Notes: generated by a model not told the origin, from the sequence alone. Positions 25,381 through 35,612 are shown, counted from the first letter of the stretch. The stretch: DNA of 64,000 nucleotides from Pantoea sp. AS-PWVM4 (GCF_000468095.1 NZ_ASZC01000019.1:1-64000), one strand, 5' to 3'. Numbers and translations: made by a program.

Positions 25381-26436
25381 ATGATTCCAACTCCACTTTC
25401 CACTGGTCAGAAGACGCTACGCTTGTTGCTAATCGGCCTGGTTCCACTGGTTATACTCGTGTTGTTTTTATGGGCGGGAGGCTGGCTGACGCCAGAGCGA
25501 CTGACTTCCGACAAACTGGTTTCGGTGTTGCAGCAAGCGGGGGGTGAGCATCCGGGGTATCGCCGTAACCATGCCAAAGGGATCTGCGTGATTGGCACCT
25601 TTGCCTCCAACGGCAACGCCAGCGCGTTATCACGCGCTGCCCTTTTCGCGCCGGGTGATACCCCGGTAACCGGGCGTTTCGCCATTGCAGGGGGGAATCC
25701 ATCCGCGCCGGATTACGCGGTGCCGGTGCGCAGCATGGCGCTGGCGTTTCAGCAAAAAGATGGTGAGCAATGGCGCACCGGGATGAATGCCATGCCGCTG
25801 TTTCCGGTGGCGACGCCGGAAGGATTCTATGCGCTGCAAACCGCGACGCTGCCCGACCCGGCGACCGGCAAGCCGGATCCACAAAAGTTAGGAGCCTTCG
25901 TCGAAAAATATCCTGAATTCAAAGCCTTTCTCGCCTGGGCGAAACAATACGTTCCTTCGTCCAGTTGGGCCAGCGATCGTTTCAATAGCCTGAATGCGTT
26001 CCGGTTCATTGATAAAACGGGCGCTGCGCATCTGGTGCGCTGGAGTATGGTGCCTCATGCCGCTTATCAGGCGATTAGCGCGGCGGATAAAAATAACAAA
26101 GATTTTCTTCAGCAGGACCTGCAACAACGCCTGAACCAGGGGCCACTGGAATGGGACCTGGTGATCACCGTTGCGCAACCGGGTGATGATGGCAGCAATG
26201 CAACAAAAGTCTGGCCTGCCGATCGCCAAACCATCAATGCCGGAACCCTGGTGTTAACCCGCGCGGTGCCGCAGCAGCAGGGGCCGTGCAACGACATCAA
26301 TTACGATCCGCTGATCCTGCCTGATGGGATTGCTGCCTCCGATGATCCGTTGCTCAATGCGCGCTCAGCAGCCTATGCCAAATCCTATAACCTGCGTACA
26401 CATGAACAGGCGCAACAAGCGGGGACGCACTTATGA
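25381..26436 (+). CDS. Catalase-family peroxidase, membrane-anchored/exported
   Basis: A 351-residue small catalase-related heme protein (SrpA/KatA-like fold, shorter than true catalases of about 480). The distal histidine is probably His64 in RRNHAKGICV and the proximal tyrosine lies in SAAYAKSYNLR near the C-terminus. A hydrophobic N-terminal helix (LLLIGLVPLVILVLFLWAGG) indicates export with an anchor. It begins a four-gene operon with cytochrome b561, an ECF sigma factor and its anti-sigma, an arrangement found for organic-peroxide or redox stress. It overlaps the b561 gene by 4 bp. Confidence 0.9.
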   Translation: MIPTPLSTGQKTLRLLLIGLVPLVILVLFLWAGGWLTPERLTSDKLVSVLQQAGGEHPGYRRNHAKGICVIGTFASNGNASALSRAALFAPGDTPVTGRFAIAGGNPSAPDYAVPVRSMALAFQQKDGEQWRTGMNAMPLFPVATPEGFYALQTATLPDPATGKPDPQKLGAFVEKYPEFKAFLAWAKQYVPSSSWASDRFNSLNAFRFIDKTGAAHLVRWSMVPHAAYQAISAADKNNKDFLQQDLQQRLNQGPLEWDLVITVAQPGDDGSNATKVWPADRQTINAGTLVLTRAVPQQQGPCNDINYDPLILPDGIAASDDPLLNARSAAYAKSYNLRTHEQAQQAGTHL

Positions 26437-26972
26437 AACATGTCGGTTATTTTCACCCTGCGCTGCGCGTGATCCATTGGTTAATGGCGGCGGCGATTGT
26501 GGCGATGCTGTTTATTGGCGTGGCGATGGTTGCCACCGTGTCGTCACTGCATAGCCTGCTGGTGACAATCCATAAACCATTAGGCCTGATGATTCTGGTG
26601 TTGGTGGTGGTGCGACTGTGGTTGCGCTTCACTACCGTCACTCCGGCACTGCCCTCATCCATACCCGCCTGGCAACGTGGCATGGCGCATCTTTCGCACT
26701 GGGCGCTGTATGCCATGATGCTGATTCAGCCGTTGATCGGCTGGGCGATGCTGTCTGCGGCGGGAGTGCCGATCGCTTTAGGGGGGAAATGGCTACTGCC
26801 GCCGATTTTGCCGGTGAATAATGATTGGTATGCCATACTGCGTCCTTTGCACACTCTGGTGGCGCTGATGTTGTTTATCACCGTGCTGCTGCACCTGGCC
26901 GCCGCGTTGTTTCATGCCCTGGTGTTGCGCGATGGGGTTTTTGCCAGCATGTCTGGCTCCCGCAGACGCTAA
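26433..26972 (+). CDS. Cytochrome b561
   Basis: A 179-residue four-helix membrane cytochrome of the bacterial b561 family, with heme-ligand histidines in FHPALRVIHWLMA, TIHKPLGLM, LSHWALYAMM and LHTLVALMLF. It takes electrons from the quinone pool and could feed the exported catalase-like peroxidase encoded just upstream. The start overlaps the upstream stop (ATGA). Confidence 0.92.
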   Translation: MKHVGYFHPALRVIHWLMAAAIVAMLFIGVAMVATVSSLHSLLVTIHKPLGLMILVLVVVRLWLRFTTVTPALPSSIPAWQRGMAHLSHWALYAMMLIQPLIGWAMLSAAGVPIALGGKWLLPPILPVNNDWYAILRPLHTLVALMLFITVLLHLAAALFHALVLRDGVFASMSGSRRR

Positions 26973-26981
26973 AGGAGAGTC

Positions 26982-27491
26982 ATGCCACAGCTGACTGATG
27001 ATGAAATTCGCCAGGTGATGCCGCATCTTGAACGCTTTGCACTGTGGTTGACGCGCAATCCGCACAGCGCGGAAGACCTGGTACAAAGCTGCCTGACGAA
27101 AGCGTTAACCCGCCAACGGCAGAGCGAGGGGGATCAAAGTTTGCGTGCCTGGCTGTTTGCCATCCTGTACCGTCAATTTGTTGATGGGGAACGGCGGCGC
27201 AAACGCTATATGAAGCTGCTGACTTTTTTCACCGGCGAGGAGATGTTCGCGCAATCCAGCGAGTCGATGGCGATTGCCGACGATACGTTGGCGGTATTTG
27301 CTGCATTACCGGAGGATTATCGCGTCATTTTGTTGCTGGTCAGCGTTGAGGGGCTGAGCTATAAAGAGGCGGCCGAAACGCTGGATATTCCCCTGGGCAC
27401 CGTGATGTCACGGCTCTCAAGGGGACGTAAGTTGCTGCATGAGCAACTGGAAGGTAAGGCGACGCCGCTGCCGCTAAGGAGACTGAAATGA
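26982..27491 (+). CDS. ECF-family RNA polymerase sigma factor
   Basis: A 169-residue ECF sigma factor with region 2 (SAEDLVQSCLTKAL) and region 4 HTH (LSYKEAAETLDIPLGTVMSRLSRGRK). AAAGGAGAG precedes the ATG. It overlaps the anti-sigma gene by 4 bp and sits behind the catalase and b561 genes, which are its likely targets through the GGGAATAAAC / CGTCTT motif upstream of the operon. Confidence 0.94.
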   Translation: MPQLTDDEIRQVMPHLERFALWLTRNPHSAEDLVQSCLTKALTRQRQSEGDQSLRAWLFAILYRQFVDGERRRKRYMKLLTFFTGEEMFAQSSESMAIADDTLAVFAALPEDYRVILLLVSVEGLSYKEAAETLDIPLGTVMSRLSRGRKLLHEQLEGKATPLPLRRLK

Positions 27492-28234
27492 CTTTGCCCC
27501 CTGATGAACACGAACTCCATGCCTGGATGGATGGGGAAGCGGATGAAGCAACGGCAGAGCGCGTTGAACGTTATCTGAAGGACAATCCGCAGGCTGCCGC
27601 GCAAGTTGCGGGCTGGCGGGCTGACGCACAGCAATTACGTCAGGCCATCAGTCGACACTCGCTAACGCTTGACCGTCCCCATCCGCAATATCTGCGGCGT
27701 CGGGTGCGGCAGCAGCGGTTACGGCAACTGGCGACGGCGTGCATGCTGGTGCTGGCGACAAGCGTTGGCGGTTTCGCGGGTTGGCAACTGAAGGAATCGC
27801 AGGTCATCGCCAGCCCGCAGCCGATGGAAGATGCGGTGCAGGCCTATAAAATTTTTGATAACCAAACGCAAACCCCAATGGACATGGTGGCAAGCCAGCA
27901 CGCTGAACTCAGTAGCTGGGTGGCACGTTATTTTATCAATGGTAATCCGCCACCCAACCTCGAGCAGTTTGGTTTCAGGCTGGTCGGCGCGCGGCTGATG
28001 GCGACAGCGCAAGGGCCAGCCGCGCTGATTATGTATCAGGATCCACAGGGAACTCGGGTGGGGTGGTATATCCGCCCACTGGACCCGGTCAAATTACCTC
28101 ATGGTGAACGCCGGGCTGATGATGTGATGGCGCAGTACTGGAGTGACCAGCATTATAACTACGCGCTGGTAACGCCGATCAATTCATCCGGGGTGAGCGG
28201 GTTACGCAAGGCGGTGGCGTTGGCAACGAGTTAA
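27488..28234 (+). CDS. Anti-sigma factor, single-pass membrane protein
   Basis: A 248-residue anti-sigma factor. The N-terminal cytosolic part (HELHAWMDGEADEATAERVERYL) fits the anti-sigma domain; no zinc-type HxxxCxxC motif is present. One membrane helix (about residues 82-98) is followed by a roughly 150-residue periplasmic part that could sense the stress. It is translationally coupled to the sigma factor. Confidence 0.88.
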   Translation: MTLPPDEHELHAWMDGEADEATAERVERYLKDNPQAAAQVAGWRADAQQLRQAISRHSLTLDRPHPQYLRRRVRQQRLRQLATACMLVLATSVGGFAGWQLKESQVIASPQPMEDAVQAYKIFDNQTQTPMDMVASQHAELSSWVARYFINGNPPPNLEQFGFRLVGARLMATAQGPAALIMYQDPQGTRVGWYIRPLDPVKLPHGERRADDVMAQYWSDQHYNYALVTPINSSGVSGLRKAVALATS

Positions 28235-28335
28235 TCATCGCAATGCGCGACTCTGAGCACCGTGTTAATTTCGGCAGCTCTGGCGGGTGATGGCTGCTTT
28301 TCATCGCTGGCGTAAATATGTGACAGGGAGGGATG

Positions 28336-28884
28336 TCAGATACTCTCATCAAAGATAAGCGCATTAAGCACATGGTCCTGCCAGCTACCGTTGATTTTGA
28401 GGTAGGACTTTGCAAAACCCTCCTGGCTAAATCCAAGTTTAGTCAGGGTGTTGCTGCTACGCAGGTTGCCGGGAAGATGATTCGCCATCACCCGATGCAA
28501 ACCATACTCTCTCTGCACATAAGAAAGGGCTATCTCCAACGCTTCGTGCATTAATCCTTTGCCCTGATAAGCGTGGTCAAGCGAAAACCCCAGATAGCAG
28601 GCCTGGAAAACGCCATACACGAAGTTGGTAAAATTGATGCTGCCGATGATTTTGTCTTCATCTTTGGGTGTGAAAACCAGCAGCAGATTCTTTCTGGCGG
28701 CAAAATCAGTGGCTGAATCGGCAATCCGCTGACGGGTGTGTTCAAGGGTGAAATACTCTTCAGTGCGTAGGGGTTCAAAGCGGGAAAGATGATCCCGGTT
28801 ATTTAGCAAAAAGGCGAGATAAGCCTCGGCGAAATTTTCTGTCAGCAGATAAATATCGGTACGTGCGGTGGAAAGTAAACGCAT
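28336..28884 (-). CDS. GNAT acetyltransferase, RimJ/RimL-like
   Basis: A 182-residue N-acetyltransferase resembling enzymes that acetylate ribosomal protein N-termini. The acetyl-CoA loop is visible in LDHAYQGKGLMHEAL and the C-terminal LTKLGFSQEGFAKSYLKINGSWQDHV is typical of the RimJ/RimL group. The start at 28884 has GGAAG upstream; the frame is open further to 28947 without similarity. It is monocistronic and follows the convergent anti-sigma gene. Confidence 0.88.
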   Translation of the reverse strand: MRLLSTARTDIYLLTENFAEAYLAFLLNNRDHLSRFEPLRTEEYFTLEHTRQRIADSATDFAARKNLLLVFTPKDEDKIIGSINFTNFVYGVFQACYLGFSLDHAYQGKGLMHEALEIALSYVQREYGLHRVMANHLPGNLRSSNTLTKLGFSQEGFAKSYLKINGSWQDHVLNALIFDESI

Positions 28885-28979
28885 TTTCTTCCTTGAAGCG
28901 AGATAGCAATGAGGGGAATTATAGGTTATTTCGGTCCAGCGCTCCAAAGGTTAAATACCGTGAGGGGCCGGTTTTCCCA

Positions 28980-30341
28980 TTACAATCTTTGCTTTTTAAT
29001 CCATGTCAGGGCATCTGCCGCAGGTAAAGGGCGAGAAAAGTGGAAGCCCTGAAACAGGTGGCAACCCATATTTTTCAGATATTCGAAGTATTCTTCATTT
29101 TCAATTCCCTCGGCCAGAACATTTAACCCCATCTCACGGGAGAGTTCGATGGTTTTTTGTACCACCAGCGAGGCTGATTCATTTTTGAACACCTGCATAA
29201 TAAGCGACTTATCGATCTTGATATCATCGACGGCGAAATCACTGATTGATTTTAACGATGAGTATCCGACACCAAAGTCATCAATCGCCCATTTAATACC
29301 CAACCCACTAAAATGTTGCATGACTTCAGCAATTCTGTCCTGGTCGTAAATGAAGGTGGTTTCGGTAATTTCAAACTTGATTCTTTCCGGCCGGATTTTT
29401 GCCTGAGATAACGTCAGCAACGTATCCTGAGTAAAGTCTCGGTGCATTAATTGTAACGGGCTGATATTAATAGAGAAGGCGATGTCGCCGAGGTGATGAA
29501 GACGTTCCCATTCCGCAATCTGGCGCAAGGTCTGCTCCATTACCCATCGCCCTATCTCGATAATTAAACCACTCTTCTCTGCAATTGGAATGAAGACTTC
29601 AGGGGAGATAAATCCTTTCGCCGGATGTTTCCAGCGCAGCAAAGCTTCGAATCCAATCAGTGCTTTATGACTATCAATTTGTGGTTGGTAATACAGTTGT
29701 AATTGATTCCTTTCAATAGCGAGGGAAAGCTCACGTTTAATCAAGTCGGTTTCAGAATAATTGCCGCGTGCGGTAAATACGGTTAATAAAAGCGCCACAA
29801 CCGGCACAGAACAGTTCGCGATATAAAAGCCGGAGACATGTGCCATATCAGTCTGGAAACGGCCATCCTGCCAGATGGTGCCGGTCGAAACAAAAAAGAG
29901 ATAGGCCAGCAGACAGATGAGAGGGAAAACCTGTTTCAGATACCAGGATTGCTGTCGTAATACCAATGCACCACCAATGGTCAAAGCCACAAGATAATTG
30001 TATTCAGAATGTTTGGCGAAATCATGATTATTATCAAAGAGACAAAGTAGAATGATGCTAATCAACAAACTATGCGTAATGATATAAATGTGACGATTGA
30101 TATTGTTCCAGAAGGCAGCCGCTGAAATATATATGCCCAATATTGTGGTCATACAATAAAACAGTGAAATGAGGTGTTCTCCGATGGAGAAGTTCAAACT
30201 GGCCATGTATAAACCGGCCAAAATGCTGGAGGTGCCAGAGATGAGAATGGTCAGGCGTAGCTTTCTCTCAGCGCTATTGCCTTTGAGAATGAATGGTAAA
30301 TTCTTTACTTTTGCGTATCTGGTGGCGAAATAAGCATTCAT
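28980..30341 (-). CDS. Membrane EAL-domain cyclic-di-GMP phosphodiesterase
   Basis: A 453-residue protein with six to seven hydrophobic segments in residues about 30-205 (an uncharacterised membrane sensor) and a C-terminal EAL domain. The catalytic set looks complete: FEALLRW, INISPLQ, FEITET, DDFGVGYSS, KIDKSL, AEGIE and LFQGFHFSRP. It should hydrolyse c-di-GMP and promote motility over biofilm. There is no GGDEF domain. The ATG at 30341 follows AAGAGACAACAGA; an upstream TTG start at 30380 is possible. A chemoreceptor gene lies directly upstream on the same strand. Confidence 0.92.
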   Translation of the reverse strand: MNAYFATRYAKVKNLPFILKGNSAERKLRLTILISGTSSILAGLYMASLNFSIGEHLISLFYCMTTILGIYISAAAFWNNINRHIYIITHSLLISIILLCLFDNNHDFAKHSEYNYLVALTIGGALVLRQQSWYLKQVFPLICLLAYLFFVSTGTIWQDGRFQTDMAHVSGFYIANCSVPVVALLLTVFTARGNYSETDLIKRELSLAIERNQLQLYYQPQIDSHKALIGFEALLRWKHPAKGFISPEVFIPIAEKSGLIIEIGRWVMEQTLRQIAEWERLHHLGDIAFSINISPLQLMHRDFTQDTLLTLSQAKIRPERIKFEITETTFIYDQDRIAEVMQHFSGLGIKWAIDDFGVGYSSLKSISDFAVDDIKIDKSLIMQVFKNESASLVVQKTIELSREMGLNVLAEGIENEEYFEYLKNMGCHLFQGFHFSRPLPAADALTWIKKQRL

Positions 30342-30540
30342 TCTGTTGTCTCTTTTTTTAATGTTATAGCTGGTGGACAATCATACTATAGCGAGATTGC
30401 AGTTGTTGGGTGTCATAATTTTTTTTAATTATTTTATCGTTGGCATCGGGATTAAAGATATATCTTGTGTGCTGCGAGTTTAATTTGGCGGGGTACAGAA
30501 CGGTTTTTGTGCAAGAAAGGCGGGGAAAGAATAATTTATC

Positions 30541-30570
30541 CGGGCCTTTTATCAAAAGATAAAAGGCCCG
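30541..30570 (-). terminator. Strong hairpin downstream of chemoreceptor gene
   Basis: A perfect 13-bp inverted repeat, CGGGCCTTTTATC / GATAAAAGGCCCG, with a 4-base loop, begins 12 bp past the chemoreceptor stop. It probably ends that transcript, separating it from the EAL gene. Confidence 0.75.
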
Positions 30571-30581
30571 CGAGACGGTAA

Positions 30582-32201
30582 TCAGTTCAGGTTAATCAGC
30601 GCCAAATCACGCGGGCCGCTGTAGAGATCATGGCCCAATGTGGCTTTATCGTCATCCACCTGGAAGCGGGTCACCGACTGTTGCAGGTTAACCACCTGCT
30701 CTTGCAGGGAACTGGCGGCGGTCGCCACTTCTGACACCAGCGAAGCGTTCTGCTGGGTTACGCCGTCCATCTGCTGAATGGCGATATTGATCTGCGAGAT
30801 GCCACGGGTCTGCTCTCCGGAAGCCAGCATCACTTCATCCATAATTTCGACCACTTTCTTCACATCAACCATCACTTCATTCATGGTGACGCCTGCCTGT
30901 TTCACCAGCCCGGAACCCTGTTCGATGCTGCTGAGCGAATCATTAATCATGGTGCCAATCTCTTTGGCTGCGGTGGCGCTACGCTGTGCCAGCACGCGAA
31001 CTTCTGAAGCCACGACCGCGAACCCGCGCCCGGCTTCACCGGCTCGTGCTGCTTCAACTGCGGCGTTCAGCGCCAGCAGGTTGGTCTGGAAAGCGATGCC
31101 ATCAATAACACCGACGATGTCACCAATTTTTGCCGAGCTTTTCTCAATTGAGCTCATGGTGGAAACCACTTCAGACACCACATTGGCCCCGCGTGAAGCG
31201 GAATTTGAGGCTTTCTGTGACAGCGCGTTCGCCTTACGGGTGTTGTCTTCGTTATTTTGCACCGTCGCCATAATCTGTTCCATGCTGGAGGCGGTCTCAT
31301 CCAGTGAAGCGGCTTGCTGCTCGGTACGGCTGGAAAGGTCGATATTGCCGGAAGCAATCTCTTCCACACCGGTGCCAATTGCATCTGTACCACTGCGCAC
31401 CATCAGCACCATATTTTCCAACCCGTCGCGCATGCGCTGCACGGCGGCAAACAACTGGGCTATCTCGTTTTTCCCGCTGATATCAATGCGATCACGCAGA
31501 TCACCTTCCGCAATGCGGTCAAATACATTAATCACATGATTCAACGGCTTAACGATCAGATTGGTCATTACCGACCAGGCCAGACCGGCCAACACCACAG
31601 CACAGGCGATGGCGAAGTACAGCACCCACTCCATGCGTTTTACCCGGTCGCTGGAGTCGTCATAGGCGACATCAATGCTTTTCAGTTTAAAGGCAACCAG
31701 CGCTTTGGAGGCGGTATCAAATGCGCCATACAGTGCCGTCGATTTTCCGGCTCGCTGACGATATTCGTCCAGCTTACCGGCTTCCAGCGCGGCAAAGGCG
31801 GGATCAATGAATTCTTTCATTAACGCGTCACGGGTGGAGGCCATTTTGGCCGCAATGGGCTGCTCTTCTGCGGATTGCGGGTATTTCAGATAGTCCTGCC
31901 ATTTTGCGCTGGCGCTGTCAATTTTACCGCGGGCGCGTTCCAGCGCGACTTTGGCTTTTTCTGTGTCGCCGCTACCCATCAGTGATTCATATAAACGCAA
32001 ATCCAGCCGGCCGCGTAATAAGAGTTCTGAACTTTCATTCAGCGCCACTAATCCCGGCAAAACTTCGGTATCTACCGTGGCAAAGGATTTATTTCCCGAC
32101 TGCACGGCAAATAATCCCAGAACGCCTACGAAGAGTAATAATGCAGTCAATGAAAAAATCATTATGCTGAGTGCAGTACGGATCTTTATTCTACGAAACA
32201 T
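30582..32201 (-). CDS. Methyl-accepting chemotaxis protein
   Basis: A 539-residue chemoreceptor: N-terminal membrane helix ([22 protein letters not shown]), a four-helix-bundle ligand domain to about residue 185, a second membrane helix ([21 protein letters not shown]), HAMP, and a signalling domain with the conserved hairpin tip [20 protein letters not shown]. The ligand domain is of the Tar/Tsr class in size; the ligand is unknown. No NWETF-type CheR-binding tail is present. Confidence 0.95.
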   Translation of the reverse strand: MFRRIKIRTALSIMIFSLTALLLFVGVLGLFAVQSGNKSFATVDTEVLPGLVALNESSELLLRGRLDLRLYESLMGSGDTEKAKVALERARGKIDSASAKWQDYLKYPQSAEEQPIAAKMASTRDALMKEFIDPAFAALEAGKLDEYRQRAGKSTALYGAFDTASKALVAFKLKSIDVAYDDSSDRVKRMEWVLYFAIACAVVLAGLAWSVMTNLIVKPLNHVINVFDRIAEGDLRDRIDISGKNEIAQLFAAVQRMRDGLENMVLMVRSGTDAIGTGVEEIASGNIDLSSRTEQQAASLDETASSMEQIMATVQNNEDNTRKANALSQKASNSASRGANVVSEVVSTMSSIEKSSAKIGDIVGVIDGIAFQTNLLALNAAVEAARAGEAGRGFAVVASEVRVLAQRSATAAKEIGTMINDSLSSIEQGSGLVKQAGVTMNEVMVDVKKVVEIMDEVMLASGEQTRGISQINIAIQQMDGVTQQNASLVSEVATAASSLQEQVVNLQQSVTRFQVDDDKATLGHDLYSGPRDLALINLN

Positions 32202-32266
32202 AGAGTATTCCCTGCTAACGATTACATGATAAAAAGGAGTGTGCTGTCGAAAATAATTCCTTTATT

Positions 32267-32299
32267 AAAAAAACAGGAAGTAACCTGAGTGACTTCCTG
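32267..32299 (-). terminator. Intrinsic terminator of the MetX-like hydrolase gene
   Basis: On the minus strand CAGGAAGT / ACTTCCTG forms an 8-bp stem with a 10-base loop, followed by TTTTTTT. It lies 13 bp after the hydrolase stop. Confidence 0.85.
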
Positions 32300-32312
32300 A
32301 CCAGAGTGGCGA

Positions 32313-33389
32313 TTAATGACTTTCCGTTGCGACAGGCGTGTGCGTTAAAAACGTTTTCAGTTTTTCATGATAAAACTTTGCCTGCATCATGGTGCCGTGG
32401 CCGCTGGTTTCTGCGCTCGCCGGAATGAGCAGCAACTCAGCCTGTTTTATTTGATTTAATTCACCTTGCAGAATGCCGGTTTCAACCGGATTGCGTTCAT
32501 CATCCGCAGAATTAATAATCAGCATCGGCGCTTTGATGCGATGCAAAGCGGGCAACGCATTGTAATTTGCTGACGAACCCCAGATATAAATAAGGTCGTT
32601 AGCATCGGCAGTGACCGGCGCCGCGAGACGTTCATCAACCAGCTTATCCGCCAGCGCGCGCGTTGGCGCTTTGTGTTGGTAAGCCAGCGTGCCGCCAGTT
32701 GTGGCGATACTGAACATAATATTGGCGGTTTTGAGCACCGGTGGCTGCTGGCGGTAGTTGCCTTCGGCCCAGGCCGGATCGCCTTTGATGGATTCAATCA
32801 ACATTCGGCGCAGCATCCAGTTGCGACCCGATAATTCATTGGGCTGTGAGGCCATTGGCACTAACGCATCCATCATTGACGGGTATTTTTCACCCCATAG
32901 CCAGGTCTGCATCCCCCCCATCGAATATCCCATCACCAGTCGCAGATGAGAAATCCCCAGCCCCTCTTTAATTAAACGATATTGGGCAGTAACCATATCG
33001 TCATAATCATAGTGGGGAAATGCCATACGCAAACCATCCGAAGGCTTGGATGATTTTCCGGAGCCAATACTTTCCGGGATGATAATAAAATATTTGCTGC
33101 TATCCAGTGCCTGTCCCGGACCGAATAACTCACCGGCAAAACCCTGGGCCAGTAAGGCTGTGATGGGTTGATTAGTTCCGTGCAGTAATAATACCGCAGG
33201 TTTACTGCGATCGCCGAGCGTGTAGTAATGAATGCGGAGATCTTTTAGTTTTTCGCCGTTATTAAAGTTAAATTCTTTGGCGACCCAGTCAGCTTCTTTT
33301 GGTGTGGGTAATGCATTCGCTGCCTGGGCTAAAGGTGATAAAGCTAACAGAATGGCGCCCGCCATTCCTGATATCGTGCGACTAATCAT
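32313..33389 (-). CDS. Exported alpha/beta hydrolase, MetX-like
   Basis: A 358-residue alpha/beta hydrolase of the homoserine acetyltransferase (MetX)-related group. A signal peptide (GMAGAILLALSPLAQA) places it in the periplasm. The nucleophile elbow is GYSMGGMQTW, the acid is in INSADDERNP, and the histidine is in SGHGTMM. True MetX is cytosolic, so this is more likely an exported esterase or acyltransferase of unknown substrate. The start at 33389 begins the signal peptide; the frame is open to 33443. Confidence 0.88.
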   Translation of the reverse strand: MISRTISGMAGAILLALSPLAQAANALPTPKEADWVAKEFNFNNGEKLKDLRIHYYTLGDRSKPAVLLLHGTNQPITALLAQGFAGELFGPGQALDSSKYFIIIPESIGSGKSSKPSDGLRMAFPHYDYDDMVTAQYRLIKEGLGISHLRLVMGYSMGGMQTWLWGEKYPSMMDALVPMASQPNELSGRNWMLRRMLIESIKGDPAWAEGNYRQQPPVLKTANIMFSIATTGGTLAYQHKAPTRALADKLVDERLAAPVTADANDLIYIWGSSANYNALPALHRIKAPMLIINSADDERNPVETGILQGELNQIKQAELLLIPASAETSGHGTMMQAKFYHEKLKTFLTHTPVATESH

Positions 33390-33665
33390 AAAAGCAACTC
33401 TTAAGTTATATGTAGTCCCCTGGAGGCCTGATATTAGTTTCAATTAAGAAAAATCCCAATGAACATCAACAACATCAGGGAAAAAACATACAATGCTCTT
33501 AATTTTTGAGTTTTAACAAGACGATTTTTAGTCGGTTTTTCTTAGGATAATACATCCGTGTATTATTTTTGCGGTCCGGTTCAGAGGATTAGTTCAGCCT
33601 GATACAAGTAAAGGCCCTGTTTTCTCCTTTACACCTGTTGCATTGCTTAAGCGTGGTGCTTGCGG

Positions 33666-34652
33666 CTATTTCTTCTTACCAAAAGAGGGCGTCTCGCTGG
33701 AGAAACGTGCTTCGCGCGCATCGCGCTCATAACCTTGCGGTTCGCACAACATGCCGTAGAGACCAGGACGGCGGCCGTGGATCCAGCGCCGTCCGGTCGA
33801 CATTGCCAGCAAACGGGTGTCCAGTTCTGCGACCACCAGCGTATCCTCAGCAGACCAGGTTTCATTGATGATTCTGCCGTAGGGATCCAGCACCATCGCG
33901 TTGCCGGTGCGGATCTCGCCGTTATCCAGACCCACGCCATTACTGAACAGAATAAACAGCCCATTATCGTGCGCTCTGGACGGTAGCCAACGCATTAACC
34001 AACCCCGGCCGCTGTCACCCCGTAAGGCAGCTTCCAGCGCTTCGGGTTGCTCACGGCGATTTTCCCACAGACTAACGGGAATCGGTTTCATGCCAAACGG
34101 GCTGCGGGAGTGTGTACCGCCGGTTTGATGGGGGGCGATCAGAATATCTGCGCCCATCAGGGCGGTAATACGGGCGTTTTCAACCAGATTGTTATCCCAG
34201 CAAATCAGCACCCCGGCTTTAACGCCCCAGGGGGTGTCGAATACGGTGAAGCGATCGCCACGCGCAATGGCGGGATGTTCAAATGCGTACATTTTTCGAT
34301 GCACATGGACGCTACCATCCGGCATACAAACCGCGTAGGCATTGTAATTGAGTCCATCTTTCCCCCGCTCGATGAGACCCGCGCCAATCGCCATCTCATG
34401 CTGTTTTGCCAATGCCAGGAGTAGGGCCAGTGAGGGGCTATCCTCGATGGATTCAGCCAGATCGCTCACCTGGTCAGCAGTGAGATCGGGAACATGCCAG
34501 TAGCCGGTAATGCACATTTCGGGAAAGGCCAGAATCTGGATGCCCTGACTGGCGGCTTGCTGAATAAAGCCTTTCATCACACCAAGGTTGTACGCTTTGT
34601 CGCTGGCACGATGACAAAACTGCACGGTGGCAACCCGGATTAACTCGTCCAT
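33666..34652 (-). CDS. Nitrilase-superfamily C-N hydrolase
   Basis: A 328-residue carbon-nitrogen hydrolase with the Glu-Lys-Cys triad Glu45 (LAFPEMCITG), Lys120 (HRKMYAF) and Cys151 (GVLICWDNN). It would hydrolyse an amide or carbamoyl compound. It is divergent from a LysR-type gene with 93 bp between starts, so it is probably its target. The specific substrate cannot be assigned. Confidence 0.92.
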   Translation of the reverse strand: MDELIRVATVQFCHRASDKAYNLGVMKGFIQQAASQGIQILAFPEMCITGYWHVPDLTADQVSDLAESIEDSPSLALLLALAKQHEMAIGAGLIERGKDGLNYNAYAVCMPDGSVHVHRKMYAFEHPAIARGDRFTVFDTPWGVKAGVLICWDNNLVENARITALMGADILIAPHQTGGTHSRSPFGMKPIPVSLWENRREQPEALEAALRGDSGRGWLMRWLPSRAHDNGLFILFSNGVGLDNGEIRTGNAMVLDPYGRIINETWSAEDTLVVAELDTRLLAMSTGRRWIHGRRPGLYGMLCEPQGYERDAREARFSSETPSFGKKK

Positions 34653-34745
34653 CGTTTTTTCTCCTCATTCGAAAGTGTTGAGATTTCATCAGAGGGAAAG
34701 CACCGGGTATAATCACCAATTATCCACTTTTGATAACGAACTGGA

Positions 34746-35612
34746 ATGGATATCAAACTGCTGCGCGCATTCGTCACCTTAGCCGAGCAGGGGCGCTACC
34801 ATCAGGCGGCAGAAGCCCTGTGCATCACGCAACCGGCCCTGACGAAACAGATTCAGACTCTGGAACATTTGATCGGGATGACGCTATTTCAACGCGGGCG
34901 TCACGGGGCAAAACTCACGGTCAGCGGGCAGCAACTGTTGCCCGGCGCCCGCGACCTGTTACAACGTCACGAAATTTTCCGTTCTGACGTCGCAGGTTTG
35001 CAAAACGGTCACGCGGGAGAGTTGAAACTGGGGTTTGGTATCTCTTCTTTTCAACTCGCCCCGTTGAGCGTGGCGGCTTTTCGCGCCCGTTATCCATCCG
35101 TCAAAATTTTGCTGAATGACCTGCCTTCTGTCATGCAGTTTCAATTGCTTACGGAAGGCCAGTTGCAGTGTGGATTTGTCCGGTTGCCCGCACCGGAGCA
35201 TCTGCAAGCGGCGGTGCTGGAGGAAGAGGCATTGGTGCTTGCCGCACCAGAGCGTTTCGCCGCGATGGGTGACTTTCGCCAGGTGATCGAAAGCAATCAG
35301 TTATTGCAACTCAGTCCAAACCGGGGAGAAGGGCTGGTGGCGCAGGGAGCCGCTTTTTTGCGTGCGCAGCAACTGGCTGCACAAACCCTTGCTGCGGCAG
35401 ATGATATTCAGACGCTGCTGGCGCTGGTCGCTGCCGGAGAGGGCGTGGCATTGCTGCCTGCCAGCGTCAGGCATATCCAGCCATCTGGGGTGGTATTGTT
35501 GACGTTGAGTGGTGAACAGACCCGCTGGAAAACCGGGATTGCCTGGAATCCTCGAATCCGGGATCCACTGCGTGATAACTTTCTGAGTGTGGTGTTGACG
35601 CCAGACAAGTGA
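34746..35612 (+). CDS. LysR-family transcriptional regulator
   Basis: A 288-residue LysR-type regulator, with HTH in residues 1-60 (IKLLRAFVTLAEQGRYHQAAEALCITQPALTKQIQTLE) and an effector domain after it. It is divergent from the nitrilase gene and likely controls it. Confidence 0.93.
   Translation: MDIKLLRAFVTLAEQGRYHQAAEALCITQPALTKQIQTLEHLIGMTLFQRGRHGAKLTVSGQQLLPGARDLLQRHEIFRSDVAGLQNGHAGELKLGFGISSFQLAPLSVAAFRARYPSVKILLNDLPSVMQFQLLTEGQLQCGFVRLPAPEHLQAAVLEEEALVLAAPERFAAMGDFRQVIESNQLLQLSPNRGEGLVAQGAAFLRAQQLAAQTLAAADDIQTLLALVAAGEGVALLPASVRHIQPSGVVLLTLSGEQTRWKTGIAWNPRIRDPLRDNFLSVVLTPDK

Noticed and set aside
33547..33570. ATAATACA / TGTATTAT hairpin followed by T-run on the plus strand as a terminator
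   Set aside because: No plus-strand gene ends nearby; both flanking genes are on the minus strand. It may be a promoter-region structure instead, so it was not listed.
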